Source: GWF2-38-10 sp964527595 (lineage in GTDB: Bacteria; Babelota; Babeliae; Babelales; RVW-14). Taken from it: a stretch of 64,000 bases of DNA. The translations under genes and the position numbers were made by a program. Under the pieces are notes generated by a model that worked only from the letters and a program-made list of their open reading frames with translations, did no database searches and had not been told where the DNA came from. Shown in pieces: positions 18,064 through 26,428 of this stretch. The DNA lies in the NCBI GenBank assembly GCA_964527595.1, contig CAZGPI010000001.1, forward strand, positions 1-64,000, read 5' to 3'. Position 1 is the stretch's first letter; the number at the start of each line of letters is the position of its first letter.

Positions 18064-18107
18064 AAAAAAACGGGCTGTAATTTTGGAAATTACAGCCCGT
18101 TTTTTAT
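18064..18107. terminator. Strong bidirectional terminator between kdsA and the S24-like gene
   Basis: A perfect stem (CGGGCTGTAATTT pairing with AAATTACAGCCCG, 3-nt loop) has A-rich and T-rich flanks, so it can end transcripts from both converging genes. Confidence 0.9.
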
Positions 18108-18138
18108 ATATTCTTTTTCAAGTTTCGTATCAAGAAAT

Positions 18139-18810
18139 CTAGCCTAAGCGTTGGTATCTATAAACTACCTTACCAATTACTCTAAAATTATCTTTACCAC
18201 GAATTAATGCAACTGGCGAGGTCTTATGGTTGACCGACTCAAGAACAATAAAGTCTTCCATATAGGTCACTTGCATAATTGCCTTGGTTGTATTTTCATT
18301 ACCATATTCAATTGCTGCGATATCACCTGAACGAGTCCACATCTCAGGGGATATGATCAAATAATCGCCCTTAACAAAATTTGGTGCCATTGCATTGCTC
18401 TCAACACAAAGACAAAACATTGCCTCATCTGAGCTATTGAAAACCGGAACAAAGACATCCTTATAACCAGTTGTTACTTGTGTCAGTTGATTATTATAGG
18501 GAGATGGATTTGCAGGAACGTCACCCATCACTGGAACAATTTTTAGTTGCAAATCAACGGTCGTTGTTTCAGGCATTTTGACGGCCGTTTCTAAGTTGTC
18601 GGTTCGGCTTTTGCGCTGGGCAAACATATCAACTGGATGTGCGCCAAAAGCTGTGGCCAGTTTTTTTAGAGCATCTTCATTCCACCGACGAGTTCCATTC
18701 TTTATATGAGTTAAATAACTTTCTGACATACCCGTTTTTTCTGCTAAAACCTTGGTTGTCCATCCGCGCTCACGTAGGAGCTCTTTAACTCTTAATTCTG
18801 TTGAAGACAT
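18139..18810 (-). CDS. XRE-HTH repressor with S24/LexA fold lacking the catalytic serine
   Basis: The 223-residue protein has an N-terminal helix-turn-helix (about 7-61: RGWTTKVLAEKTGMSESYLTHIKNGTR) and a C-terminal S24-type fold, the layout of phage CI and LexA-like repressors. Aligned by eye with LexA, the cleavage-site region VPVMGDVPANP (92-102) has Ala-Asn where LexA has Ala-Gly. The catalytic Ser is replaced by Ala140 (VESNAMAPNFVKGD), while Lys176 (TTKAI) is kept. Self-cleavage should therefore not occur. It probably represses its own or other promoters, with a signal other than RecA. It is convergent with kdsA and divergent from rnhB. Confidence 0.85.
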   Translation of the reverse strand: MSSTELRVKELLRERGWTTKVLAEKTGMSESYLTHIKNGTRRWNEDALKKLATAFGAHPVDMFAQRKSRTDNLETAVKMPETTTVDLQLKIVPVMGDVPANPSPYNNQLTQVTTGYKDVFVPVFNSSDEAMFCLCVESNAMAPNFVKGDYLIISPEMWTRSGDIAAIEYGNENTTKAIMQVTYMEDFIVLESVNHKTSPVALIRGKDNFRVIGKVVYRYQRLG

Positions 18811-18829
18811 CGTCTACCCTTTCACTTGT

Positions 18830-18845
18830 ACGTCGTTAACGCGAC
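18830..18845. promoter_or_regulatory. Possible operator near the S24-like repressor start
   Basis: GTCG and CGAC flank TTAACG (18832-18845), and CGTTAACG is itself a perfect 8-nt palindrome. It lies about 24 nt upstream of the repressor start codon, a likely place for autoregulation. No second copy was found nearby. Confidence 0.3.
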
Positions 18846-19019
18846 CACCCGCTTAATTTCATCCCATTAATATAATCCATGTCAACTTGAATTGCTACTA
18901 AAATTTCAACATGAATCTTTAAAAAAGAAATTTCTTTATGGCAAATCTACAAGAATAAAATCAAAGAAGTATTCTTTATATTACTATATTGAAAAAACGT
19001 ATGTTAGAATATTAAAACT

Positions 19020-19700
19020 ATGAAAAAACAAATCAAAATTCCTCATAATTTTTTTGAAAAAAAAGCCTGGGCAAACAATAATTATGTTTGCGGCATGGAC
19101 GAAGTTGGTCGCGGCTGTCTTGCCGGACCAGTCGTCGTTACTGCCGTTATTTTACCAATCGGAACAAAATGCCGATTTAAGGATTCAAAGCTTTTGACTG
19201 CCAATGAACGAGAAAAAGATTTTATTTGGATAACAGAAAATGCATTTTATTCAACAACCATCATCAGCCACACGCTCATCGATAAAATTAACATTTACCA
19301 AGCAACGGTCCATGCAATGAAACGTGCCTACTTACAACTTATCGAGACAATACCGTTTGAATATCAACTACTGAAGTATTTAGTTACCGACGCCGTTGCG
19401 CTCACGTTTGATAAGAACCATACCCACCGCAACCTTGAAATTAATCATTTTCCGTTTGGTGAAAGCGTCTCAACCACAATCGCCGCCGCATCTATTGTTG
19501 CCAAGGTCACGCGCGACCAGCTTATGAATAATATGACCGAAATTTTTCCTGCCTTCAGTTTTAACAAACATAAAGGGTATGGAACAAAACAACATTATGC
19601 AGAATTGGCCACCTCAGGAGAATGTATTATCCACCGTAAAACTTTTCTTAAATCACTCAAATCAGGTCACAACGATGAACTCCAAAATTCTCTCTTCTAA
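19020..19700 (+). CDS. rnhB: Ribonuclease HII
   Basis: RNase HII cuts RNA in RNA-DNA hybrids and removes single ribonucleotides. The 226-residue protein carries GMDEVGRGCLAGPVVVTAV (catalytic Asp-Glu), YLVTDAVAL with a further Asp, the ESVSTTIAAASIVAKVTRD block, and HKGYGTKQHY near the C-terminus. It overlaps the next gene by 26 nt. The upstream 200 nt are AT-rich and hold the start region of the divergent repressor. Confidence 0.96.
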   Translation: MKKQIKIPHNFFEKKAWANNNYVCGMDEVGRGCLAGPVVVTAVILPIGTKCRFKDSKLLTANEREKDFIWITENAFYSTTIISHTLIDKINIYQATVHAMKRAYLQLIETIPFEYQLLKYLVTDAVALTFDKNHTHRNLEINHFPFGESVSTTIAAASIVAKVTRDQLMNNMTEIFPAFSFNKHKGYGTKQHYAELATSGECIIHRKTFLKSLKSGHNDELQNSLF

Positions 19701-20307
19701 TAATGCTTTGCCTTCCAAGGCCTTTGCTGAAGTTATCGAAAGTAACCTCGACCACTTTATCGCCCAATGTTGGGAGTGGGACCAATTTCCATCATTCGGA
19801 AGTCTCCTTACTATCACCAATGATTCACTAACATTCATCGGATGTGTCACCCAAATTCACACCGGTTCTATGGACCCCATGCGTTATCCATTTCCCTACC
19901 AAAAAACGGAAGCTGAGCTACGCGCCGAGCAGCCACAAATTTTCGAATTTCTAAAAACAACCTTTACGGTACAAATTATTGGTCATAAAAATGATGAATT
20001 AAATGCTTCATCGTTTTCTTATTTTTTGCCACCAAAACCAGCGAGAATTCATTCTTTTGTAAATTATGCATCGATGGACACCTACGCAAACTTTTTTCAA
20101 AAACCACTTTATTTAAATGTTCTTTTTTCCTTTGCACAAACCATTCCAAATCTTGATGAACTTCTTTTGGCAATACTGAACAATCTTTCACAACGCCAAC
20201 TGCTTAATAAGGAAAATCTTGAAGCCTTCTGCGAAACATTTTCATTGCTAACCGGTAATGACTATCGCAGGCTTAAATTATTCTTAAGCCGAATTGAAAA
20301 CCTATAA
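19675..20307 (+). CDS. HAS-barrel domain protein
   Basis: The 210-residue protein starts at ATG 19675 within rnhB; a longer frame from 19579 would overlap rnhB further without a better site. The middle part (FGSLLTITNDSLTFIGCVTQ, then HTGSMDPMRYP, and later QIFEFLKTTFTVQIIGH) matches the small HAS-barrel proteins known from cyanobacteria and others, which share a beta-barrel with HerA and F1 ATPases. The C-terminal half is helical. Function is unknown. The HerA-like ATPase at 10.8 kb is a possible partner by shared domain type only. Confidence 0.65.
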   Translation: MNSKILSSNNALPSKAFAEVIESNLDHFIAQCWEWDQFPSFGSLLTITNDSLTFIGCVTQIHTGSMDPMRYPFPYQKTEAELRAEQPQIFEFLKTTFTVQIIGHKNDELNASSFSYFLPPKPARIHSFVNYASMDTYANFFQKPLYLNVLFSFAQTIPNLDELLLAILNNLSQRQLLNKENLEAFCETFSLLTGNDYRRLKLFLSRIENL

Positions 20308-20452
20308 GAAAGCGCCTAAATACTGCTTGACGTTATCGCTGGTGCAAAAATAAGCGTTTTTTCCAGCCTGAATACAAAAAAGCAATATTTTTACGCCTAA
20401 AAAAACAATATCCAAACTGCACAAAATAGCTCCAAAAATGTTTTATAAAGCA

Positions 20453-20480
20453 TTGCATATTTCCTAGGGAGCGCTATATT
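20453..20480 (+). promoter_or_regulatory. Sigma-70 promoter candidate
   Basis: TTGCAT (20453-20458), 16-nt spacer, TATATT (20475-20480). Transcription would start near 20487, so the following small gene should use an ATG further down. Confidence 0.5.
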
Positions 20481-20534
20481 TCTCTCGTGATCAACAGGAT
20501 GACTATAATAACAATGTTGCAGAGAAATGAACCA

Positions 20535-20717
20535 ATGGAACACACCAAAGCCAAATTTGAGCAACCCGGCATGCTTTTAACATATCATCAAGGTTATGAA
20601 CCCATTTACAACGCCAATTATGAATTCGGATTTGTTTTTATCGATGAAGATGAAGTTGATGATGAAGATAGTACAGAATTTTACGACGATAATGGCGACA
20701 CATTAACCATCCATTAA
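20535..20717 (+). CDS. Small acidic protein of unknown function
   Basis: About 60 residues from ATG 20535, or 67 from ATG 20514. A GTG at 20487 is unlikely because it falls at the predicted transcription start. The C-terminal half is very acidic (FIDEDEVDDEDSTEFYDDNG). No family is recognised. It lies 27 nt before the small LRR lipoprotein gene and is probably co-transcribed with it. Confidence 0.45.
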   Translation: MEHTKAKFEQPGMLLTYHQGYEPIYNANYEFGFVFIDEDEVDDEDSTEFYDDNGDTLTIH

Positions 20718-20744
20718 AAAACACATACTAGGAATTATAAAACT

Positions 20745-21158
20745 ATGAATAATTTTAGAAAAAAATTTTTAAGTTTGACTGTAGCCGCCTTTGTTGCTTG
20801 CTTCGCTCCATTATCTCCAATGGGATGCTCAGAAGAACCAGATCAAGGTGCCGCAGATATCTATCAAGATGAACAAAATCAAGATGCCACCGATATCTAC
20901 CAAGATGAACTATGTACCGATCTCAAGTTTATTGGCCCCATAACCGACGCTGAAATTGCAGAATATGTAAGCCACAGTCCACTCCTTGTTAGTACCTCGT
21001 TTTCTTACTGCCACCATATAACCGATGCTAGCCTTCAAGCAATCTCCGAAAACTGCCCATTACTGCAAACCCTTAGCCTTACAAGTTGCCCAAAGATAAC
21101 GGCCGCTGGTATTGCTGAATTTCAGCTCTCACTTCCTCTTTGCCAAATAATAAGATAA
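20745..21158 (+). CDS. Small secreted leucine-rich-repeat protein, possible lipoprotein
   Basis: The 137-residue protein has a signal peptide ending LSPMGC, which could be a lipobox (Cys28) or an ordinary cleavage site. An acidic spacer with a repeated motif (ADIYQDEQNQD, then TDIYQDE) follows. The C-terminal part has Cys-containing LRRs of the AMN1/F-box type: ITDASLQAISENCPLLQTLS and LTSCPKITAAGIAEF. That repeat type is typical of eukaryotic F-box proteins and occurs in host-associated bacteria. With only about two repeats it may be a trimmed remnant or a small binding module. Confidence 0.6.
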   Translation: MNNFRKKFLSLTVAAFVACFAPLSPMGCSEEPDQGAADIYQDEQNQDATDIYQDELCTDLKFIGPITDAEIAEYVSHSPLLVSTSFSYCHHITDASLQAISENCPLLQTLSLTSCPKITAAGIAEFQLSLPLCQIIR

Positions 21159-21177
21159 CAAAAAAAACGTTAGATTC

Positions 21178-21210
21178 TAAAAGAGGCCCGTAAAATTACG
21201 GGCCTCTTTT
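21178..21210. terminator. Bidirectional terminator between the LRR gene and mlaD
   Basis: AAAAGAGGCCCGTA and TACGGGCCTCTTTT form a 14-bp stem with a 4-nt loop, A-rich on one side and T-rich on the other, between converging genes. Confidence 0.9.
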
Positions 21211-21234
21211 CCTGAACTTAATCAAATTTATAAG

Positions 21235-22776
21235 CTATTTACCCTTCCCCGGCAAATATCCCATAAGATATTTAATATCATCATCACCAAATCTTAGACC
21301 ACCACCAAAAAATGGATTAGCGCTATTCTTACTACAAACATCATCAACACCAAACGATGTATATAAATTCTTCAAGAAGAATAACTTATTCATCCACTTA
21401 ACGTGAGGACGCTTATCATTCAATCGATTAACTCCGTTAAAATCATATGCTTCTAACGAGGTTATCCAATGAACATAATCGGTTTCAAGTGGGACGTAAT
21501 AATCAACACCAAAGCCAACCGAATTTTCCATCAATCCAAGACGTAATGCCAAACGATCAAAGCGCTTACCAAATTGTAAGCCAAGCAAGATATCGTTCTT
21601 CTTTTGTTTGGTTGTTTCAACAATAGGAGCCAATGCCATTTGTGTATATTGAGTTGGATCCACTGCCGTACTTGGATCAATAATCTTACCATTTGAATCG
21701 CGACGAGTAACGTAACTCGTCTCACGGGATATACTTCCCTTCTCTGCGCTGGTCAATTGCATTAAATAGAACACATCCGAATTTGGTCGTAAGCGTATTT
21801 CAAAAACACCCTTTGAATTTGGTTGGCGCAACATAGACTCACTATGCATATCAAAATTCAACATAAGCGCCTGAGTACGTCCGACATAATCACGAAGTCC
21901 TTTAATGGTCTTCTTAAGGTCGCCATACGTTTCATCTTCGTTGATCAGCTTACCAATCACACCCTTACCAGTGTTAACCTTCTCCATAACCTGGCCCGTT
22001 TCACGCATGGTATCTTTTGCCTGGATTGCCGCATCTTCAACATGCTCAAATGCACTACCAACCTTTTTAGAGGCGCCAGAAAAATCTTGGGTAACCAAAT
22101 GCACATCATCAATAATCGCTGGCACGCCACGCTTAAGTGACTCGGCAGTTGACTTAAAGTCGGCTAACATGTTATTGATATTATTTTCATTTCGTTGCAT
22201 GGTTTTGAGCAAAATCTCAGAAAAATCGGCAAGCTTATCGGTTGCTTTAGCCACCGAATTAAGTGCCATCCGCATATTTTCTTCTCCACGATGAGTGGCA
22301 AAAACATTTTTAAATGCCGATGTTATATCTTGCACAGTTGTTGCAATATCGCGAAATTGATCGAGCAATTCACCAATACTTGCCGGCGTTCGTCCGGGCA
22401 TAGATAATGTACTTCCTGGCATCAAAATTCCGGTATCGGGAGTCCCCGGATCAATTTCTAAAGTTTTTGTTCCAATCAAACTATCTTGATGAATCATAGA
22501 ATAAGCGTTTTTTGCTAATCTATTATTTTTGTTAATACGTATAACCACTTCAGCCTTGCCATTATCCAAGAGCTCAATAGTCTCAACCCAACCAACCTCG
22601 ACACCTGCAATTTTGACCGGCGATTTTACCGCCAACCCGCCTGTGTCGTCAAAATAAGCCTTGTATGTGTGAAACTGATGTTTATCAAATCGCAAGGCCT
22701 TGATGTTAATACTTAGATAGAGAAATATACCAATGGCCACCAAAATAAATAACCCAACTCGCGTTTCTGTATTCAC
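21235..22776 (-). CDS. mlaD: MlaD/MCE-domain protein with extended C-terminus
   Basis: MCE proteins carry phospholipids between membranes. The 513-residue protein has one N-terminal TM helix (VGLFILVAIGIFLYLSI), then the MCE domain (about 38-117: YKAYFDDTGGLAVKSPVKIAGVEVGWVE). A long helical region (about 130-300) follows. A C-terminal ~200 residues with barrel-like alternation ends in FGGGLRFGDDDIKYLMGYLP. Usual MlaD has about 180 residues; long forms with a C-terminal barrel-like part are known in some epsilonproteobacteria. It follows gspK by 20 nt on the same strand. The MlaE and MlaF partners are not in this window. Confidence 0.85.
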   Translation of the reverse strand: MNTETRVGLFILVAIGIFLYLSINIKALRFDKHQFHTYKAYFDDTGGLAVKSPVKIAGVEVGWVETIELLDNGKAEVVIRINKNNRLAKNAYSMIHQDSLIGTKTLEIDPGTPDTGILMPGSTLSMPGRTPASIGELLDQFRDIATTVQDITSAFKNVFATHRGEENMRMALNSVAKATDKLADFSEILLKTMQRNENNINNMLADFKSTAESLKRGVPAIIDDVHLVTQDFSGASKKVGSAFEHVEDAAIQAKDTMRETGQVMEKVNTGKGVIGKLINEDETYGDLKKTIKGLRDYVGRTQALMLNFDMHSESMLRQPNSKGVFEIRLRPNSDVFYLMQLTSAEKGSISRETSYVTRRDSNGKIIDPSTAVDPTQYTQMALAPIVETTKQKKNDILLGLQFGKRFDRLALRLGLMENSVGFGVDYYVPLETDYVHWITSLEAYDFNGVNRLNDKRPHVKWMNKLFFLKNLYTSFGVDDVCSKNSANPFFGGGLRFGDDDIKYLMGYLPGKGK

Positions 22777-22796
22777 TAACGCACCCTATTTAAAAA

Positions 22797-23927
22797 CTAA
22801 AGCCAATAAATTTTCATTATTTTAAAGTAACGTTTCTTTTCCTTTTTTTCGTCTTTATCCTGCGCTGGCTTCTCTGGCTCAACAGTATCTGAATCTTTTT
22901 TTTGATTATCTTGTGGTGCTTCAGATTCTTTCACAATCGCCAACACTCGTTGCTCAACTTTGTTAACCTTCCCATAAGATAACACAGAATATACCTTAGA
23001 GTTAAAGTTTTTAGCAAAAACATCCTTTAAAGGCGCCAAAGCCTTAGGTTTTTCTCCATAAATAGGTTGTAAAATTTTCCAATTTCCATCCCAATCAGAA
23101 CCAAGATCTTTTTTAAAAGATGTCGCAAATGTTTTAAACTCTTCCTTCATGCGATATGCATCATCAGACCGCGGACGCCTCATCCCAAATATTGCACATA
23201 AAGCATCTGAAAATACGATCGGATCAAGCGTTGCATCTTCAGTCCACAAAGTAAAAATGTCACAAAGGTACAAATCTTTATTCGGTTCGGTAGCATGTTT
23301 TTTTTGTGGCCGTTGCGGCGGATGATAAAAAATATCAAGATTTTCAAATCCAGCGACGCTCATTATTTCTGATGGATCGTACATTTTTTTGCCACGTTTT
23401 TTTAAAAACTCAACTAAGCGCGTATGAAATTCACCCAACGGAATTTTGCCAGGAATTTCGAGTGTTTTAAGGAGTATTTCATACTCCTTTTTGAATTCTT
23501 GTTTTTTGAAATCGAAGGCTCGATTAAGATTAATTTTGCCATGTTCTGATGACAAGCAAATCCCAACCTCACCATCAACACCATCAATCATCGAATCAAA
23601 ATTGAAAACCTGCCAGCGATTGAGATTTGAAACAAGATGAAGAATAAATTTTTGCATTGGCGCCAATTCATCTTTTTCACCACTTGTGCTTTGTTTTTCA
23701 TCAGTTTTTTCTTTTTTTTGATCGGCGAGTATTCCTTGGTTCAGCTGCGCAATTGCAATATTAATACCACCTAAAGCAAGCATTTCGGCGTGCTCGCGAT
23801 CGATCATTGTTTTGACAAAACTAGATCCAATTATTGTGCTCCGAATAAGTTGCTCGGTCACAATCGCAATCAACGAAAGCATCATTAAAGCGAAAATAAT
23901 TATCGATCCATTCTTGGTATATTTCAT
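22797..23927 (-). CDS. gspK: Type II secretion minor pseudopilin GspK
   Basis: GspK caps the pseudopilus tip with GspI and GspJ. The 376-residue protein begins KNGSIIIFALMMLSLIAIVTEQL: a prepilin cut between Gly and Ser, without a Glu at position 5, as is typical of GspK. A helical inserted domain and the motif GEVGICLSSEHGKINLNRAF fit the family. The C-terminus is rich in Lys, Glu and Asp. The start overlaps gspJ by 4 nt. Confidence 0.85.
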   Translation of the reverse strand: MKYTKNGSIIIFALMMLSLIAIVTEQLIRSTIIGSSFVKTMIDREHAEMLALGGINIAIAQLNQGILADQKKEKTDEKQSTSGEKDELAPMQKFILHLVSNLNRWQVFNFDSMIDGVDGEVGICLSSEHGKINLNRAFDFKKQEFKKEYEILLKTLEIPGKIPLGEFHTRLVEFLKKRGKKMYDPSEIMSVAGFENLDIFYHPPQRPQKKHATEPNKDLYLCDIFTLWTEDATLDPIVFSDALCAIFGMRRPRSDDAYRMKEEFKTFATSFKKDLGSDWDGNWKILQPIYGEKPKALAPLKDVFAKNFNSKVYSVLSYGKVNKVEQRVLAIVKESEAPQDNQKKDSDTVEPEKPAQDKDEKKEKKRYFKIMKIYWL

Positions 23928-24919
23928 GGTTTTATTCCTAATGATGGATTCGCACCGCTAGCATTGACCTCTGGAGATCCTGGTTGCGTTGGTGCTTGCA
24001 CCGCTTTTTCTCCATCTTTTTTATCATCTTTAACCGCATCATCCTTCTTTTCTTCTTCCCGAATAGTAGGATAAGAAAAAACAACAAATGAAGCATGAAA
24101 TGCATGGCTCTGACGTAACTGACTATTCCAAAATTCTATAAAAACATCGGCACGAGCAGGCACAACGCCCATGGTCTCTTTGCGATCCCCCCACGAAAAA
24201 AACCGCTTCTCTTTTTCTTTGCCTTTTACTTTTAAAATATACTCAACGTAAAAATTTTTAATATTATCGGCAACAAGATGCATGCGTATTGGATTCGCTT
24301 TTTCTTTTTCATTTGGTGCTGCAAATTCATCGATCTTCATTTTGACATTATCAATATCGGTTGTTTCCTTACGCCATAATTGATAACTCTGAACACCGTC
24401 TCGGCTTCTTGCTTTATCTAGCTTTAATTCATACATGATCCGCGCTAAACGGATCCGCCGTTGCCCATAAACCTGAAGCGGATTGGTGTTAATCATCACC
24501 ACGCTTTTAAATGGATAAACCGATCTGGCATCATGACGCCGCACATCCTGTTCATCATAAGACGCCATAAAATAATTTTTTAATATTTCCAATTCTTTCT
24601 GTTTTTCCTTGGCTTGCTCTTCTTTGCTCAATATTTTCTTGTCCGCTTCCGGTTCTTTTGCAGCATCTTCTTTGCCAGCATCGCTACCCTCTTTAGACAT
24701 GTTTTTATAGATAGGGGGAATAAAGGCGGTATTAAAATCGCGTTCGATTTGATTGAACAATAAACAAACTTGGCGATTAGCCGTAAGAATATCACGCACC
24801 TTATCAAGGTAAGAAACCAAATTTCGATACGCTTGCAGCATACCGAAAACCACCACGCAAGAAAGCGATAGGGCTATCATCAATTCAATAAGAGTAAAGG
24901 CACGCTTTTTTTTAATCAT
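23924..24919 (-). CDS. gspJ: Type II secretion minor pseudopilin GspJ
   Basis: The protein has 331 residues. The prepilin signal is KKKRAFTLIELMIALSLSCV, with Ala rather than Gly at -1 of the cut. An unusual Lys/Glu-rich charged insertion sits at about residues 75-115 (KEDAAKEPEADKKI region), and there is a Pro/Lys/Asp-rich tail. The usual GspJ is about 200 residues, so both additions are extra. It is separated from gspI by a 77-nt gap that holds a repeat fragment, the only such gap in this operon. Confidence 0.8.
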   Translation of the reverse strand: MIKKKRAFTLIELMIALSLSCVVVFGMLQAYRNLVSYLDKVRDILTANRQVCLLFNQIERDFNTAFIPPIYKNMSKEGSDAGKEDAAKEPEADKKILSKEEQAKEKQKELEILKNYFMASYDEQDVRRHDARSVYPFKSVVMINTNPLQVYGQRRIRLARIMYELKLDKARSRDGVQSYQLWRKETTDIDNVKMKIDEFAAPNEKEKANPIRMHLVADNIKNFYVEYILKVKGKEKEKRFFSWGDRKETMGVVPARADVFIEFWNSQLRQSHAFHASFVVFSYPTIREEEKKDDAVKDDKKDGEKAVQAPTQPGSPEVNASGANPSLGIKP

Positions 24920-24952
24920 CTTAATAACATTTTCTCATTTAAACTCTTTCTG

Positions 24953-24984
24953 ATGCAGGCCGTTCCCTCCCGCACCCTCCCTAA
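24953..24984 (-). repeat. Shortened copy of the palindromic element in the gspI-gspJ gap
   Basis: ATGCAGGC at 24953-24960 and CCCGCACCCTCCCTAA at 24969-24984 match the two ends of the 53-nt element at 30691 and 37875, with the hairpin centre missing. The 16-mer recurs exactly at 52234-52249. Confidence 0.55.
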
Positions 24985-24996
24985 AGAGTTTTTTTA

Positions 24997-25401
24997 CTAC
25001 TTATCTTCATCTTTTTTGGTTGGCTTAAATACAACGCTCATCATCGAAACATCATGGTATATCGAATCTTTTTTCCATGCTGCTTCGGTTTTGAGTATTT
25101 TAACAAAATCTTTTAAATCTTTTAGAGCCGACTTGGTCTGGATATCAATCGTTTGAGTGGTTAAGGTGACTTCAGGATTTTCCAGCCGGTTAACCATTTT
25201 TTTTCCATCTTCTGGTGGGGTTATAAACCCCTCATAAATATCACGCTTAAGCAAAAAGGTTCGTTCAATTTCGTCCCGCTCGCGCAAAACTTTGGTTAAT
25301 GCTCGCGTTTGTAAATTCGCAATAATAAATACGCAGCTGGTTAGAATGGTCATGGCCAATAAAACTTCGATAAGGGTAAACGCAAGTTCCTTTCTCTTCA
25401 T
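24997..25401 (-). CDS. gspI: Type II secretion minor pseudopilin GspI
   Basis: The 134-residue protein starts MKRKELAFTLIEVLLAMTIL, a type IV prepilin signal with Ala at -1 and Glu at +5. It has the short GspI length. The remaining domain is poorly conserved; the I assignment rests on size and order G-H-I-J-K. It is 3 nt from gspH. Confidence 0.8.
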   Translation of the reverse strand: MKRKELAFTLIEVLLAMTILTSCVFIIANLQTRALTKVLRERDEIERTFLLKRDIYEGFITPPEDGKKMVNRLENPEVTLTTQTIDIQTKSALKDLKDFVKILKTEAAWKKDSIYHDVSMMSVVFKPTKKDEDK

Positions 25402-25404
25402 CCT

Positions 25405-25962
25405 TTACCTTTCTGGCCTAACAAAACCATCATGAAGTTCAAATTTTCCAAAAAATGGTGATAGTGTAAAGCTCACCGGAATTTCGGTTCCATTTTCCTT
25501 ATTTTTACGCACTACATGAATAAGGATATCTTGAACCAAGCCATCGGGTATAACATAACAATATCCCTCGCCCTTATTTTCGGCTAAGGATTCATACTTA
25601 CCATTAAAAAATGCTTTAATTTTTACCGATTCATGAAAGGTATATTTGGTACTAAAATAAAACGATGTCGGGCTATATATCTTCCTACCTGGCTTTTCAG
25701 GATCATCCAATTCTTCTTCAACAAAAACCGTATCTAATTGATCGGCCGATATTTTAAAGACAATGCGATGAACCTTTTGAGTTGATATTGCTTCTTGGCG
25801 AGCAAAAAAAACAATATCATTGAGATCGGCAAGAATTGTCGGCCACTCTGCCTGCGGAGTCCTAAATGCAAGGCGTGGAATAATGATGGCCGCCATAAAT
25901 GCCATAATGCCTATGACAACCATCATTTCAATTAACGTAAATGCACTACGTAATTGTTTCAC
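25405..25962 (-). CDS. gspH: Type II secretion minor pseudopilin GspH
   Basis: The protein has 185 residues. The prepilin signal is RSAFTLIEMMVVIGIMAFMA with Ala at -1. FARQEAISTQKVHRIVF matches the GspH/FimT core (the usual ARs.Ai....v.l). It is 5 nt from gspG. Confidence 0.85.
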   Translation of the reverse strand: MKQLRSAFTLIEMMVVIGIMAFMAAIIIPRLAFRTPQAEWPTILADLNDIVFFARQEAISTQKVHRIVFKISADQLDTVFVEEELDDPEKPGRKIYSPTSFYFSTKYTFHESVKIKAFFNGKYESLAENKGEGYCYVIPDGLVQDILIHVVRKNKENGTEIPVSFTLSPFFGKFELHDGFVRPER

Positions 25963-25967
25963 GTATA

Positions 25968-26402
25968 TTACGCTCCTGCGTCAAATTTAGGTTCGTCTTC
26001 GGTTCCAGAGCCAACCCAAATGATTTCAAATTGTTTGTATTTGTTTTTGTATTTTTCAGGTGGACAGTTGTAAATAAAATCAACGCCAGTGAAATCTTTT
26101 ATGTCGTCTTCTGACGCAAATGGCCATTTATCTGATTCACGACGATAACGATCATCATTTGGACGAGGATTTTCTACTAATGCTTTCAAGCCCTCTTTAT
26201 TCGTTGGATAACTACCAAAAATAAGCTTGTAATTGATCAACGCTTCTTTAAGACTTCCAATTTTGAGCTCTACCTTTTTTTGATCGGTCTGCCCCATATA
26301 TCTAACAATACGTGGACCAAGGAATGAAAATAAAAATCCGATAATCGTTATCACGATAAGTATTTCGATTAAGGTAAATCCGGAACTTCTTCTTATATTC
26401 AT
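25968..26402 (-). CDS. gspG: Type II secretion major pseudopilin GspG
   Basis: The start is at 26402, where ATG follows AAAGGAG by 8 nt; the frame extends upstream to 26432 without a site. The protein has 144 residues. MNIRRSSGFTLIEILIVITI has Gly at -1. The family motif YPTNKEGLKALVENPRP, usually YPT.eqGL.aLv..P, is clear, as is the C-terminal short beta region with Asp and Glu. It is the major pilus subunit of this system. Confidence 0.92.
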   Translation of the reverse strand: MNIRRSSGFTLIEILIVITIIGFLFSFLGPRIVRYMGQTDQKKVELKIGSLKEALINYKLIFGSYPTNKEGLKALVENPRPNDDRYRRESDKWPFASEDDIKDFTGVDFIYNCPPEKYKNKYKQFEIIWVGSGTEDEPKFDAGA

Positions 26403-26428
26403 AGAGAATCTCCTTTGAATTAAATTTT

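Noticed and set aside
22195..22407. Plus-strand frames opposite mlaD
   Set aside because: They are antisense to a long conserved coding region and have no ribosome sites.
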